Shown: positions 1-10,631 of the stretch, piece after piece
How positions within the stretch are numbered: position 1 is the stretch's first letter
Layout: each line of letters starts with the position of its first letter
Position numbers and translations under genes: made by a program
Assembly (NCBI RefSeq): GCF_963576675.1
Contig: NC_088919.1
Coordinates: 42,988,501-43,052,500 of the forward strand
Reading direction: 5' to 3'
Length of the DNA stretch: 64,000 nucleotides
From: Euphorbia lathyris
Taxonomy: Eukaryota; Streptophyta; Magnoliopsida; Malpighiales; Euphorbiaceae
The notes under the pieces: generated by a model
What the model was told of the DNA's origin: nothing
Databases searched by the model: none
Seen by the model: only the letters and a program-made list of their open reading frames with translations

Positions 1-1495
1 TAAATCTTCTCATGAAGGAAATGGCACTCGAAATCTATATGTTTGGATCGCTCATGAAATATTGGATTATGAGCTAAATAAACAGCAGACTTATTGCCAC
101 AATATAACACTGCTGAAGCTTATGGAAAACTAGTAGACTTTAATAAATAGGTTAACCATTGAATTTCACATATTGCAAGTGCTTACTTCTATGGAACTTC
201 CTCTTCTAGGATCTTAAATTCCTATACATCTTAGTCATACCATGGTACATACCACAAGGAGCATTGTGTCCTTCCTTCATAATCTTTAGTCTCAAATTGT
301 CCACATCAGGCACACATATTCAGTTTCCCGTCACCATTAATCTGTTTTCATCAACTGTAATTTTTGGTCTCTTGCCTTGTTTCACTCACTCATACATTCT
401 CTATAAGAAAGGATCTTGCATTTGTGCTAGTCTAATTCTCTCCTTCAAGTTCGGTTTTAGCTGTAAGGTAGCTACAAGTCCAGTCACCTCATGAACTCTC
501 AACTATACATCCATGGATCACATCTCCACTAAAGGATTCATGTTAGAGAACATGCCAAAGTTCTTTCTACCTAAGGCATCTACAACCACATTAGCCTTTA
601 TCGTGAATTCATAATCTTTTAATAGCTCAATCCATATTCTCTGTCTCAAATTCAGCTCCCTCTAAGTGGGAATATATTTCAGACTGTTATGATAAGTAAG
701 AATCTAAAATGTCTCCCCATACAAATAGTGTCTCCATATATTTAAGGCATGAACTATTGCTGCTAACTCTAAATTATGAGTATGATAATTCTTTTCAATA
801 AGAGCTTTCTCAACTTTAATTGATGTCTGAAAAAGAACACGATAATTCCAGTGCAATTGGGAACACCTACTCTGATATCAAGGATCAGACTCTGCTCAAA
901 TACGTTACAACGGTCATCTTCAGTCACAACAAACGATACATATTTGGCCAATGCAGTAAAACGACTCTCATACTCTGCTACTGTCATCTCATTATGCTTC
1001 AAAGTTAAAAACTCCATTTGTTTCTCATCACACTATGTCTAACCACAATACTTGTCATTGAATTCTCTCTTAAAGTCATCCCATACGATCACCTGATTGT
1101 CTCTAGCCCTCTTCAATGATTTCCATCAGACAAGTGCATCACTAGCTAGAAGATTTACAATATACCTCACTCTATTTCTAGGAGGACATTCTATTAAACA
1201 CAACACATCCTCAACCGTTTCGAGCTAAGGATCTGCTTGCTCGGGGTCTAGTATCCCCTTGAAGGTCTCAACTCCTAACCTTTTGATACCATTCAGGTTT
1301 ATGTCAAAAGTTGGAGTTGGTGGTGCAGGTGCTTGCATTTTGAAATTGTGTTTGAATCTGAGCTGCCATCGTGCCAATGACTTCAACAAATTATTGCATA
1401 CCCGGAGGCATATTATATACTCCTAATAAGGAATTTCCACCTGACCCAAAGGGTGCACTCTGACCTATAGACCCTTCACTAGATGCTTTGGCTAG
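1..1495 (-). mobile_element. Ty3/gypsy retrotransposon remnant, internally deleted
   Basis: Read on the - strand, about 1490 to 845 encodes a decayed retrotransposon Gag, including the stretch MEFLTLKHNEMTVAEYESRF near 1017-960. Without a gap, about 845-700 then encodes a gypsy RNase H segment ([21 protein letters not shown]), and about 490-1 encodes the zinc-binding start of an integrase (PDVDNLRLKIMKEGHNAP). Protease and reverse transcriptase are missing, so a deletion has joined Gag to RNase H. Stop codons interrupt every part. The element runs off the left edge and no LTR was identified. It is a dead copy; the gypsy assignment rests on the RNase H and integrase wording. Confidence 0.75.
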
Positions 1496-1886
1496 AAAAA
1501 TAATAATATTGATCCCAAAATCTTCCTCACAAAACAAGAAATTTACTGGTTAATTTTCATTTCAAGAGGTGGTCGAAATATAAAGTTATGAAAAAAATAG
1601 GATGAAAAAAATGAACTGAAACAAGATTTTTAATTACGTGTTTATGATCTAAAGAATGGTAAATAAAGGAAATAATAATAACAACAAAAATAATAGAATG
1701 ATAAAAATTACAAACACCCATCATAAGTTACGGATATTACAATAATTACTTTGACTTATTATTTAGGGTGTTAAAGCAATTTAGGATTCTAATTTCTTTT
1801 CCTTTAATTTCCACGTTAATTTTAGCGGAATTATATATTTCTGTGTAAATATCCGTGTGAGAAAGAAGAATGAATAAATTTTAATT
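1496..1886. other. AT-rich stretch without recognised gene
   Basis: A-rich, low-information sequence lies between the gypsy Gag relic and the LINE relic. It may be untranslated leader or LTR of the gypsy element, but no TG...CA boundary or primer-binding site was seen. Confidence 0.4.
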
Positions 1887-2849
1887 ATGTTTGGTGTTTT
1901 TTCTGTCAGTTTCGCCTACAGGTCACAGAACGTATTCGTGCTTTTATGTGGACCGTGGTTTATAACACTATCCTCTGCAATTTTAATAGGTGGAAACGAC
2001 ACCTCTGTGTTTGCGACATATGCCCGTTTTGCTCGACTTCTAAGATGTTGGTGCACCTCCTTCGGGATTGTAGGGAGGCTTTAATCCCCGCCTTTTGGCA
2101 TCAGTTCTTTTTTGGATTGAGTCTAAATGACTGGTTGAATGCTAACCTGATGCGGCAGGTATAATGGCAGTCGCTTGAGTGGCCTGCTATTTTTGCTACA
2201 ACAGCTTGGTAGATCTGGCGTTGGAGAAATGATTGTGTATTCAATCCATCAAAACCTAGTAGCAGCGGCAAGGCAGAGTTCGTTATCAGTCAGGTTTGTA
2301 AGTATAACCAGAGCCGTCTAACTCTAAGCCTGAGTTTTCGAAGGAATTATCAGGATGTTTCTATAGCTTGGCTACTGCTGGAGGATGATTGGATAACGGT
2401 AAACTACGATGGATACCATGGAGCGAATAAGGGTAATCCCAGTCTCGCTTCGACGGACGTTTGATTAACAATAAATCAGGTGAGTGGTTAGGCAGGTTTG
2501 CATGCAATCTTAGTATCTGTTATGTGGCACTGGTAGAATTGTGAAGTCTCTATTTTGGGCTGGATATGGCTTGGAAGAAAGGTTTCAAGCAGGTCATTGT
2601 TGAAGTGGATTTGCTAGTAATAGTTCAATTAGTTTCAGGTTCAGAGCTAACCTTACATCGACACTTCTAGTTAATCAACAACTGTAAGGCACTGCTGAAG
2701 TAGAATTGGATCGTCAGAGTAACTCATACCTTTTAGGAGGGTAATCAAACAATTGATCGGATGACGAATTTCATAGGAACTCTTTTCTTAGATCATTACA
2801 AGTGTGGTAGGTTGTCTGCAAACCTTCTTAATTACTTCCGGCTGACATG
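1887..2849 (+). mobile_element. L1-type LINE 3' fragment (zinc-finger and RNase H)
   Basis: In shifting frames the + strand encodes the end of a plant L1 ORF2. A cysteine/histidine zf-RVT segment (CDICPFCSTSKMLVHLLRDC) is followed by the tryptophan-rich linker IWRWRNDCVFNPSKP and then a plant-type RNase H around 2395-2845 (VTVNYDGYHGANKG; FKQVIVEVDLLVIVQLV). Stops and frameshifts are frequent, so it is inactive. The copia element begins at 2855, and the LINE 3' tail probably resumes at about 8300-8332, where a T-rich run follows. The copia element therefore inserted into this LINE. Confidence 0.7.
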
Positions 2850-2854
2850 AGTGG

Positions 2855-3103
2855 TGTTGAGAACTTTAACCTAATTGAAAGAAATAGAACTCAAGCACAT
2901 GGATCAAATAATGACTATGTTTTATTAGAAATAACGTTTGGCTTTAAATAGCCCTACAAAATATTATCCAATCTTAACAGAAAAGATATAGCAGCCTACG
3001 TAGCAAAAATAAAGGAATGTAAATATAAAATTAAAAAACAACTCAATATCCCTAAAGACTAGGTCTTTATTCAACAGACTTCTAACTGAACTCAATTCCT
3101 TCA
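2855..3103 (-). repeat. 3' LTR of the copia element
   Basis: This repeats 8044-8299 with scattered substitutions and small indels. On the - strand it starts TGAAGG and ends AACA, the usual TG...CA boundary. The adjacent internal sequence (3104-3113) reads AAGAGAGGGA on the - strand and is the polypurine tract. Confidence 0.9.
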
Positions 3104-3129
3104 TTCCCTCTCTTAAACTAAGTGCTAAA

Positions 3130-6030
3130 AAGCCATTAGTTTACATCAGAAATTTCAGTACTCCTAGTAACTGTCGCAGCCTTTGAAAAACATCAAGCTT
3201 CAATTTTTATGTCATTATGTCTGCTACTTGATCTTGACTCCTGCAATAAACTAATTCAATTGCACCCTCCTTTGCAAGATTCCATAAGAAGTGGTACCTT
3301 ATGTCAATATGTTTTTCTGCGACCATGCATAACTGGGTTTTTAGATAGCTTGATGGTTGAACTATTATCACACATTATAGTAGTACAACATTCATTAGAA
3401 TGCCCTAGCTCCTTTAAAATTCTTTTCATCCAGATTCCTTGATAGGCACAAACAGCAGCAACAACAAACTCAGCTTTTGTGGTTGATAAAGTCACAATAG
3501 GTTGCTTCTTTGAACACCATGAAACAACACTTGAATTTATTAAAAACACGTAACCAGATCTCTTTCTGTCTTCCATATCTCTAGCATAGTCACTATCTGT
3601 GAATGCTAATAGCTTGCCATCTCCTCCTCTTTTATAATGAATTCCATTGTTTGCTGTCCTTTTTAAGTATCGAAGTGCTCTCTTAGCTGCTTGTAGGTGT
3701 AACTCTGTTGGTTTAGCCATATATCGAATTATGAGACACGTAACATGTAGCAGTGAGATACATTAAGCTGCCCACCAACTGATTATAATATGTATCATCA
3801 ACAACAACACCATCTTTGTTACTGCTAATTTTGAAACCTAGAATTATTGGACTACCCACTGAATTGCTTTCCATCATACCAAACCTTTTCAAAACTTCTA
3901 ATGCATATTTCTTTTAGCATATAGAAATACCATCAGGTTTTTGTAGAACCTCAATCCCAAGAAAAAACCTCATTTTCCCCAAATCGGACATATCAAACTC
4001 TCTTAACATAGAGCATTTAAATTCTGACATCATCACTTCATCATTACCAGTAAAAATTAAATCATCAACATAAACACTTACAATGATAATTTTCCCTCTT
4101 TGCTTCGCTTTGTGAATAGTGTTTGCTCACTATCGCACTTTGAAAAACCTTCTGCAATGAAATGTGCTTCAATCCGACTAAACCAAGCTCGTGGAGCTTG
4201 TTTTAATCCATATAGGGCTTTGTGTAGCTTGTAAACCAGGTGCTCTTTACCCTTTTTTTCATATCCTCTTGGCTGTTCCACGTAGACTTCTTCACTTAGT
4301 GCGCCATGAAGAAAAGCCGACTTGACATCTAGCTGAAAAATTGTCCAATTTTTCTGTGCTGTAAGAGTAATAATCATCCTTACGGTATCCATTCTTGCCA
4401 CTGGTGCAAAGACTTCTGTATAATCCACTCCATATTTCTGAGAATATCCCTTCGCGACCAAATGAGCCTTGTATTTATCGATTAGTCCATTTTCATTGTA
4501 TTTGGTTTTAAAAACTCACTTCACCCCTATTTTCTTGGCTCCAAGTGGTAACTCAGTGAGAGTCCATGTTTGATTTTTTTCGATGGAATTGATTTCATTC
4601 TTCATGGCCAATCTCCAATTTTCACTGTTCACAGCTTCCTCAAAGTAATATGGATCAGCAGACATTTCAAGTGCCATATGAACTTCATCCTCGCTTAAAT
4701 CTTCACCACTAACATAATCCTCCATCCACACAGGAGGTTGCCTTTCACATGATGGTCTCAACTCCCTCACTATCCCTTCACTCTCATTAGGGTCATCTTC
4801 CTCTTCACTCACATCCCCATCACTAACATTATTTTCTTCATTCTCATTTTCACCATTTTCTCTCACCCCATTTTCACAATTTTCACCATTTTCTCTAATC
4901 CCATTTTCATAATTTTCACTCACCTCTTCATCATTCTCACCATTACTATCACCCCATTCTAAATCAACAGCCATTAATTTTTTATAATTTACATCCCAAT
5001 CACAATCCCTCTCTTCTTCAAAAATTACATCTCTACTCATAAAAACTCTCTTAGCTATAGGATCGAATAGCCTATAACCTTTTGATTCCTCACTTATTCC
5101 TAAGAGTACACAAGCAATGCTTCGGTTGTCAAGTTTGGTCCTCCTTTCTGCTGGAACATGAGCATGTGCAATGCAGCCAAAGACCCGAAAATGATCTACT
5201 GATGGTTTCATTCCACTCCAAGCCTCTTTTGGCGTAACATTTTTTACCGCCAATGTAGGACACATGTTTAGGACATAAATAGTCCACTTCACTGCTTCTG
5301 GCCAGAAACTTTTGGGAATTTTGTTGGCTGATAGCATAGAACGAACCATGTTCATTATGGTTCTATTCTTTTGTTCAGCGACTCCATTCTGCTGCGGAGT
5401 GTAAGCGGTCGTCAACTGCCTTTTGATTCCGCTTTGTTGGCAAAAATCATTAAACTCATTTGAATTGAATTCTCCCCCTCTTTCAGTGCGAAGACATTTA
5501 ACAAACAGTCCTGTTTCTTTCTTAACCATAGTCTTAAAGCATTTAAAATAATTAAAAGCTTCTGACTTTTCTACCAACAAATATACCCATGCTTTTCTAC
5601 TAAAATCATCAATAAATAACAAAAGATCCAATTTCTGAATTGCTCTCCATGTACTCCTCTGTAGAATAGGATCACGGTGTTGCTTCCCAATGATACAATC
5701 AGTGCATGTTTCATTTGAAAGAGATAGTTGAGGTAGACCATGTACCATGTTTTTACACAACAGAGTGTTCAAACCCTTATAGCTTAGATGCCCATACCTC
5801 TGATGCCAAAGATGAGACAAAATTTGAGTACTGGAGTGGAGACACTGATCAGATTGAATTTGCGATTGAGGCAGTAAGACAAACATCCGATTAGAGGTCG
5901 TTGTCGTTTGAATTATTAACCCCTTCTCAAGATGAAATATCTTACATATCCCTTCCTTGATCAAAATAGCCAGGCCTCTTTCTTGCATCTGCCCTATGCT
6001 CAAGAGATTATTTTTTAATTCTGGTATAAA
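3130..6030 (-). pseudogene. Copia pol relic: integrase, reverse transcriptase, RNase H
   Basis: The - strand reads 6003-4516 as the integrase part: the GAG-pre-integrase motif HLWHQRYGHLSYKGL, the core FIDDFSRKAWVYLL, then QQNGVAEQKNRT. About twenty residues between STWRAIQKL and FIDDFSRK are missing compared with the family, removing the first catalytic Asp. 4461-3760 is the reverse transcriptase (QLDVKSAFLHG, then YVDDLIF near 4065, in shifted frames). 3720-3304 is RNase H (FTDSDYARD; VTLSTTKAEFV). Frame breaks at about 4510, 4080 and 3730 divide the polyprotein. The first half of the integrase is separated from Gag/protease by the hAT. Confidence 0.88.
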
Positions 6031-6094
6031 TATACATCAGCAACAACATGTATAACACCATTCAGCTGTAGCTTCACGCTTCCTTTTCCAAGCA

Positions 6095-6985
6095 CATGCC
6101 CGTCCCTGAGCATGGGCAAGAGGGGCGTCTGCCTAGGGCCTAGGGACGAGAGAGAGTCCAATTATAGTAATGTATAGTACTAAGAGTTTTAAACTATATT
6201 TGATTAAATTAAAAAATATATATTTTGATTAAAAACATTGTCATCAGATTCTTTCCAAATTAAAAACGTTGGCATTAGATTAAATTCAAAAAAAATTTAT
6301 ACTTTATTAAAAACATGGGCATCAATTACCAAATTTTCTAATTTACCTCAAATTCTTTCCAAATTTCCTAATAATAATATTGAACATCAATTCCCTAATT
6401 TATCTCAAAGTCTTTCCATAATTATCTCTCCCACTCATCAATCATAACAAATTTCTAATTTATCTTCCCCTTCACACTCCAATCCCAAAGAATATTGAAT
6501 GGTATTATCTTTCATCTTCAGTTCATATTCAATTCATTAGCTATATAATCAATTTTGTTCTCTAATCACCCCATTGTGAAACTTCCAACTGCTATTAGCA
6601 TTTTTTTGTCTTTGAAAAACTCTATCAAATTCCGATTTACTTGGTCTTCATAGGCAATTTGGAAGAAACACATCAAAATCTTCAAATTTCAAGAACTTAG
6701 CCCCTAAAGCCCGTTAAGTGAGATGATTTTTAGATTTGGTTTTTCATTTTTACGTTATCATACTTTGTGTCCTGAAAAGCATAAAATATATTAGAACTAT
6801 TTCATAATTTATTAAATTTGAGAATTTTGTATCTAGAAATGATCAGACATCATTTTGTATAAGAAATTGGGTACTTAAAGCAATATAAAATGTTTTTTTC
6901 ATATGCAATGTTTTTATTAGATCGTTTATTAGGGTCTCATTTGGTAACTCGCCCCTGGGCCTCTAAAATCTCAGGATCGGCCCTG
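6095..6985. mobile_element. Non-autonomous hAT element inside the copia integrase
   Basis: The 8-bp target duplication TCCAAGCA lies at 6087-6094 and 6986-6993, and removing the insert restores continuous copia sequence. The ends are related inverted repeats: the left begins CATGCCCGTCCCTGAG and the right, reverse-complemented, begins CAGGGCCGATCCTGAG. An 8-bp duplication and CAGGG ends fit the hAT superfamily. The roughly 890-bp AT-rich interior has no transposase frame. Confidence 0.85.
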
Positions 6986-6993
6986 TCCAAGCA

Positions 6994-7990
6994 CATCCAT
7001 CTTCATGTTGTTTCCCAACTTTACAGAATGACGAAATGTTTCATTGAGTTCATTGAATAGAATTCGATTACCACACATGTGATTTGAACACCCTAAATTA
7101 AGGAACCATGCATCTTCCTTTTTGCTTTTATACTCCTCCACGTAAGACATCAAAATCATTTCTTCTTCCTCAGCAAATTCTGCATAATTTGCTTCTTTAT
7201 TTCTACTTGAACATTCATATTGAAAATGTCCAAGTTAGTGACAACGGTAACACTCCACGATTGCTTTGTTAAAATTAGCTCGACCTCTCCTTCTTCCTCT
7301 TCCTCGGTATGTACCACGACTGCGACCTCTTCCTCCTTTGTTTGATGTCACTTTCAAAGCCTATTCCTCTTCACTACTTCTTTGGAATTTCTATTCATGT
7401 ATAATTAATGAGCTTTGTAACTCATCAACAGTAAGAGTATTGATGTCCCACGACTCCTCAATAGAACAGATGATATAGTTGAACCTCTCAGTTAGAGAGC
7501 GTAGAATTTATTCTACCACTTTGACATCCTGCATCTCCTCTCCATAAATCCGCATCTTGTTGGCCAGAGTCATGACCCTAGAGAAATACTCCATCATCTT
7601 TTCACCAGTTTTCATTTCCAGAGTTTCGAACTCTCTGCGGAGAGCTTGAAGATGAGATCTTTTGACCCTTGCATTTCCTTCAAATTTCTTTTTCATGGCA
7701 TCCCATATGTCTTTAGCAACATCCTTCTTCAGAATAGTGTCAAGAACAGTTCGGTCGATCGTCTGGAAGAGATAATTCTTCACTTTCAGATCCTTCAACT
7801 TTATTTCATCATTTTTCTTTCGTTGTGCTTCCGTTTGCACTAAATCACTCTCTGGCTCAGTATAGCCATATTCCACTAGCCCCCAAAACGCTTTAGATCA
7901 CAAGAAATTTTCCATCAGCATACTCCAATGGTCATAATGACCATCAAAACGAGGAATGGCCGGCTGAACAAAACTCCCTTCTGTAGTCAT
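6994..7990 (-). pseudogene. Copia gag and protease relic
   Basis: The frame starts at an ATG at 7990, just inside the primer site, and a TGA interrupts it about 30 codons in. At 7876-7508 it continues as a UBN2-type Gag (DTILKKDVAKDIWDAMKKKF; MEYFSRVMTLANKMRIYGEE). A CCHC zinc knuckle near 7260-7210 contains a stop. The protease segment at about 7110-7060 reads WFLNLGCSNHMCG, where the family normally has an Asp-Ser-Gly catalytic triad at the NLG position, so the active-site aspartate is gone. These changes make the product non-functional. Confidence 0.85.
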
Positions 7991-8029
7991 AATCAAAGAC
8001 TGCTGTTTTGATTAATTAGCCCAATGTTG

Positions 8030-8041
8030 GCTCTGATACCA
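8030..8041 (-). other. Primer-binding site, initiator tRNA-Met type
   Basis: TGGTATCAGAGC on the - strand lies two bases inside the 5' LTR. It is complementary to the 3' end of initiator tRNA-Met, the standard primer of plant copia elements. Confidence 0.9.
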
Positions 8042-8043
8042 AA

Positions 8044-8299
8044 TGTTGAGAACTTTAACCTAATTGAAAGAAATAGAACTCAAGCAGAAGGATCAAATAA
8101 TGACTATGTTTTATTAGAAATAACGTTTGGCTTTAAATAGCCCTACAAAATATTATCCAATCTTAACAGAAAAGATATAACAACCTACTTAGCAAAAACA
8201 AAGGAACATAAATAATAAAATTCAAAAACAACTCAATATCCTTAAAGACTAGGTCTTTATTCAACAGACTTCTAACTGAACTGAACTCAGTTCCTTCCA
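8044..8299 (-). repeat. 5' LTR of the copia element
   Basis: Partner of the LTR at 2855-3103. On the - strand it begins TGGAAGG and ends AACA. It differs from its partner by several substitutions and a short insertion, so the copies have diverged since insertion. Both LTRs are short for a copia element. Confidence 0.9.
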
Positions 8300-8691
8300 G
8301 TGGAACGTGAGATGCAGTTTTTTTTTTTTAATGGGATTTTGCCTTTTCACTGTAAAAAAAAAAAATTTCTCAGGTAAACTTTTCACTATGGCATAAGTTT
8401 TTTTGGATAAACAATATTTGGGGAAAGTTGAAAGAAAAGTCATAGATATAGGACAAGAGCTGCCAAGGCAACAGCACTAAGTAAGATCTAATGGACCCTC
8501 TTCCTTGCTTCTTATTTTTAAATTTCTTATACAATTGATCACCTAACTTTTTAAAGTTTCTTCCTTTTATTTTTGCAGAAAAAACGTTTCGAAATTTGAG
8601 GTCTCAAATGTTTCAGAATTGCAAATTTGTCATGATGTTATTGGTTAGGAGAACTACAATGTTGGTGGCATCGTACGGCTGATTAATATTA
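8300..8691. other. LINE tail and unassigned flank
   Basis: The first ~30 bases complete the LINE interrupted by the copia element and run into a T-rich stretch. The remainder holds no recognised gene or element. The last nine bases (8683-8691) are the left target duplication of the MULE that follows. Confidence 0.4.
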
Positions 8692-8851
8692 GGGTAAATT
8701 ACAAAACTAGGTCAAATGGGAGGTCCATTTACATATTTAACCCATTTACTCAACCTACTACATATTTAGACTGTTTTTGTGTGACTTTCCCATAATACCC
8801 TCAATATTTACGCGCGTCTGTCTCCTTCCCGTCTGACTTCGCAGATTCGAT

Positions 8852-9000
8852 CATATGCGAAGCCTGCGAAGCTAATCGATGGGTTTACTTGATGAATTTA
8901 ATTAGCATATGCGAAGCCTGCGAAGCTAATGTTTGGTTTAGTTGATGAATTTAATTAGCATATGCGAAGCCTGAATGTGTTTTGAAGCTAATTCGCGAAG
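8852..9000. repeat. Short tandem repeat, ~54-bp unit, inside the MULE
   Basis: Two full units (8852-8905, 8906-8958) and a partial third begin CATATGCGAAGCCTG and end near GATGAATTTAATTAG. A second, looser duplication follows at about 9031-9335, in which segments around TTCAAAGTGAA and CTACAGGAAG recur. No coding role is apparent. Confidence 0.75.
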
Positions 9001-10202
9001 TGGTATATAACACAAAATGCCAAACAACAACGGATTCTAACATTAAAATCATAACATTATCAAAATTTACAACAAAATTGCCAGAATAACAACATTAAAA
9101 TCATAACATTATCAAAATTTACAACAAGATTGCCACAATAAACTCCTAACAAATCACTTCAAAGTGAACCTGACTAATCTGGACGGAAATTTCTCTCTCT
9201 ACAGGAAGTCCAGACCTTTTGGGATGAGAAATGGAAGTGTCCTATGGTGCACACCAAGATTGACACAATCTCTCCTAACCAATCATTTCAAAGTGAATGT
9301 GCCAATCTTGAGGGAAATTTCTCCCTATACAGGAAGGAAAGTCATCTCCATTGCATCCGAGGACGCCGCCTTCCAGAAAGGGATGTTATGTAATCAACCA
9401 CCTTCAGGAAAAATTAATCGTGTTAGGCAGGGAAAAAGATGATTTTGGCTTCGCGAAATGAGGATTAGCGAAGCATGCGAATGTAAATATGCAGGGAAAG
9501 AGATGATTTTACTTCGCTAATCGATGTTTTCGCGAGGTATGCGAGGTCTAAAACATGACGATCTACGTCGCATATCGATGCTTTCGTGAAGTCTGCGAGT
9601 AAAATCATGAACTTTTCTACTCGCAGACTTCGCGAACTAATCGATTTGCGAAGTAGATTGTCATGTTTCAGGCTCTTTCTCTTCGCAGATCTTCAAGAAA
9701 TCATCGACTACGCGAAGTGATTTCATGGAAAAACGCAGAAGAAACAGCAGATACTTACATTTTTCGCGCATTTCACCCTTAAAAACGACAATAACAATAT
9801 GATAAACTGGAAAAAACGATGAAAATAACGTAGAACAACCATTTCTTTGATGGTAACAAGAAGAAAGAAACCAAGTAACGAGCAGGAACAAGAAGATGAA
9901 GAACCATGGCTTCGTTTTCTAGGATTAAGAAGTTGCAGAATCAAGAGATGAAGAGAGGAAAAAGAGAAATACATTGTGATTTGGAGAAATGGTGTAGATT
10001 TCGTGCAATTTAAAGGAAGAGAGGAATATCAAAAGTCTTGGAATCATTAATGGAGGAGCCAACAACCGTTTCGCGCACCCAAGGAGAAGAGGGGAGAGAA
10101 CGTTCGCGTAAGGGAAAGTGAGAAGGTTAGGGGTAGTATGAGAAAGTCATACAAAATCAGTCTAGATATGTAATAGGTTGAGTAAATGGATTAAACATGT
10201 AA

Positions 10203-10582
10203 GAGCATCTCCAACAGCCTCTTAAATTGGCTCTTAAGTTAAAATTTGAGGAGAGAGAATGAAAATTCATCTCCAACAGCCTCTTAGTGGCTCCTCAAAT
10301 CACTAAGAGCCTCTCCATCCTCTCTATTAATAGAGAGTCTCTCTCCACCTCTTAGTGCCTCCTAACTTCATTTTTTATTAATAATTTATTATTGATGTGT
10401 CTCTTTCCTCACACTATTGGTAATGTAACAATAAAGAATAATCTTAATAATAAAATAATAAATAAGGAGTGAATATAAGGAGCATTGTTGGAGATGATAT
10501 ATCTTAGCCACTCTTAAATCACTAAGAGTCAATTATTTATATTATTTTTAGAGAGCTCACTAAGAATCTCTTGGAGATGCTT
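10203..10582. mobile_element. Harbinger-like MITE nested in the MULE inverted repeat
   Basis: The left end GAGCATCTCCAACAGCCTC is mirrored at the right end (GGAGATGCTT, one mismatch). The target duplication is TAA (10200-10202 and 10583-10585). Excising the element restores the right MULE inverted repeat. A 3-bp TAA duplication with GAGCATCTCC ends fits PIF/Harbinger MITEs. A second member of the family lies at 35489-36210. Confidence 0.82.
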
Positions 10583-10631
10583 TAAATGGACCTCCCATTT
10601 GACCCATTTTTGTAATTTTCCCTTGATATTA

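Larger units (their letters stand above)
2855..8299 (-). mobile_element. Ty1/copia LTR retrotransposon, complete in outline but inactive
   Basis: Two similar LTRs of about 250 bp flank a gag-pol region read on the - strand. The order is Gag, zinc knuckle, protease, integrase, reverse transcriptase, RNase H, which is the copia order. The primer-binding site TGGTATCAGAGC matches the 3' end of initiator tRNA-Met, and a purine tract precedes the 3' LTR. GTGG directly flanks both outer ends (2851-2854 and 8300-8303), consistent with a 4-5 bp target duplication. The coding region carries stops, frameshifts and lost catalytic residues, and is split by a hAT insertion at 6095-6985. Confidence 0.92.
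8692..10622. mobile_element. MULE-type element with long terminal inverted repeats
   Basis: The left end (8692-8802, GGGTAAATTACAAAACTAGG) matches the reverse complement of the right end (10622 back to about 10130), giving inverted repeats of about 110 bp; the right one is split by a MITE at 10203-10582. The flanks TTAATATTA (8683-8691) and TTGATATTA (10623-10631) are 9-bp target duplications with one mismatch, as expected for Mutator-like elements. The interior has no transposase. It carries short tandem repeats and many GCGAAG-rich motifs, including a small palindrome at about 9585-9650. Confidence 0.8.

Noticed and set aside
264..494. Open frame on the + strand, 76 codons
   Set aside because: It is the antisense shadow of the gypsy integrase fragment on the - strand.
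9164..9442. 92-codon open frame inside the MULE
   Set aside because: It spans a degenerate tandem repeat and resembles no protein family.
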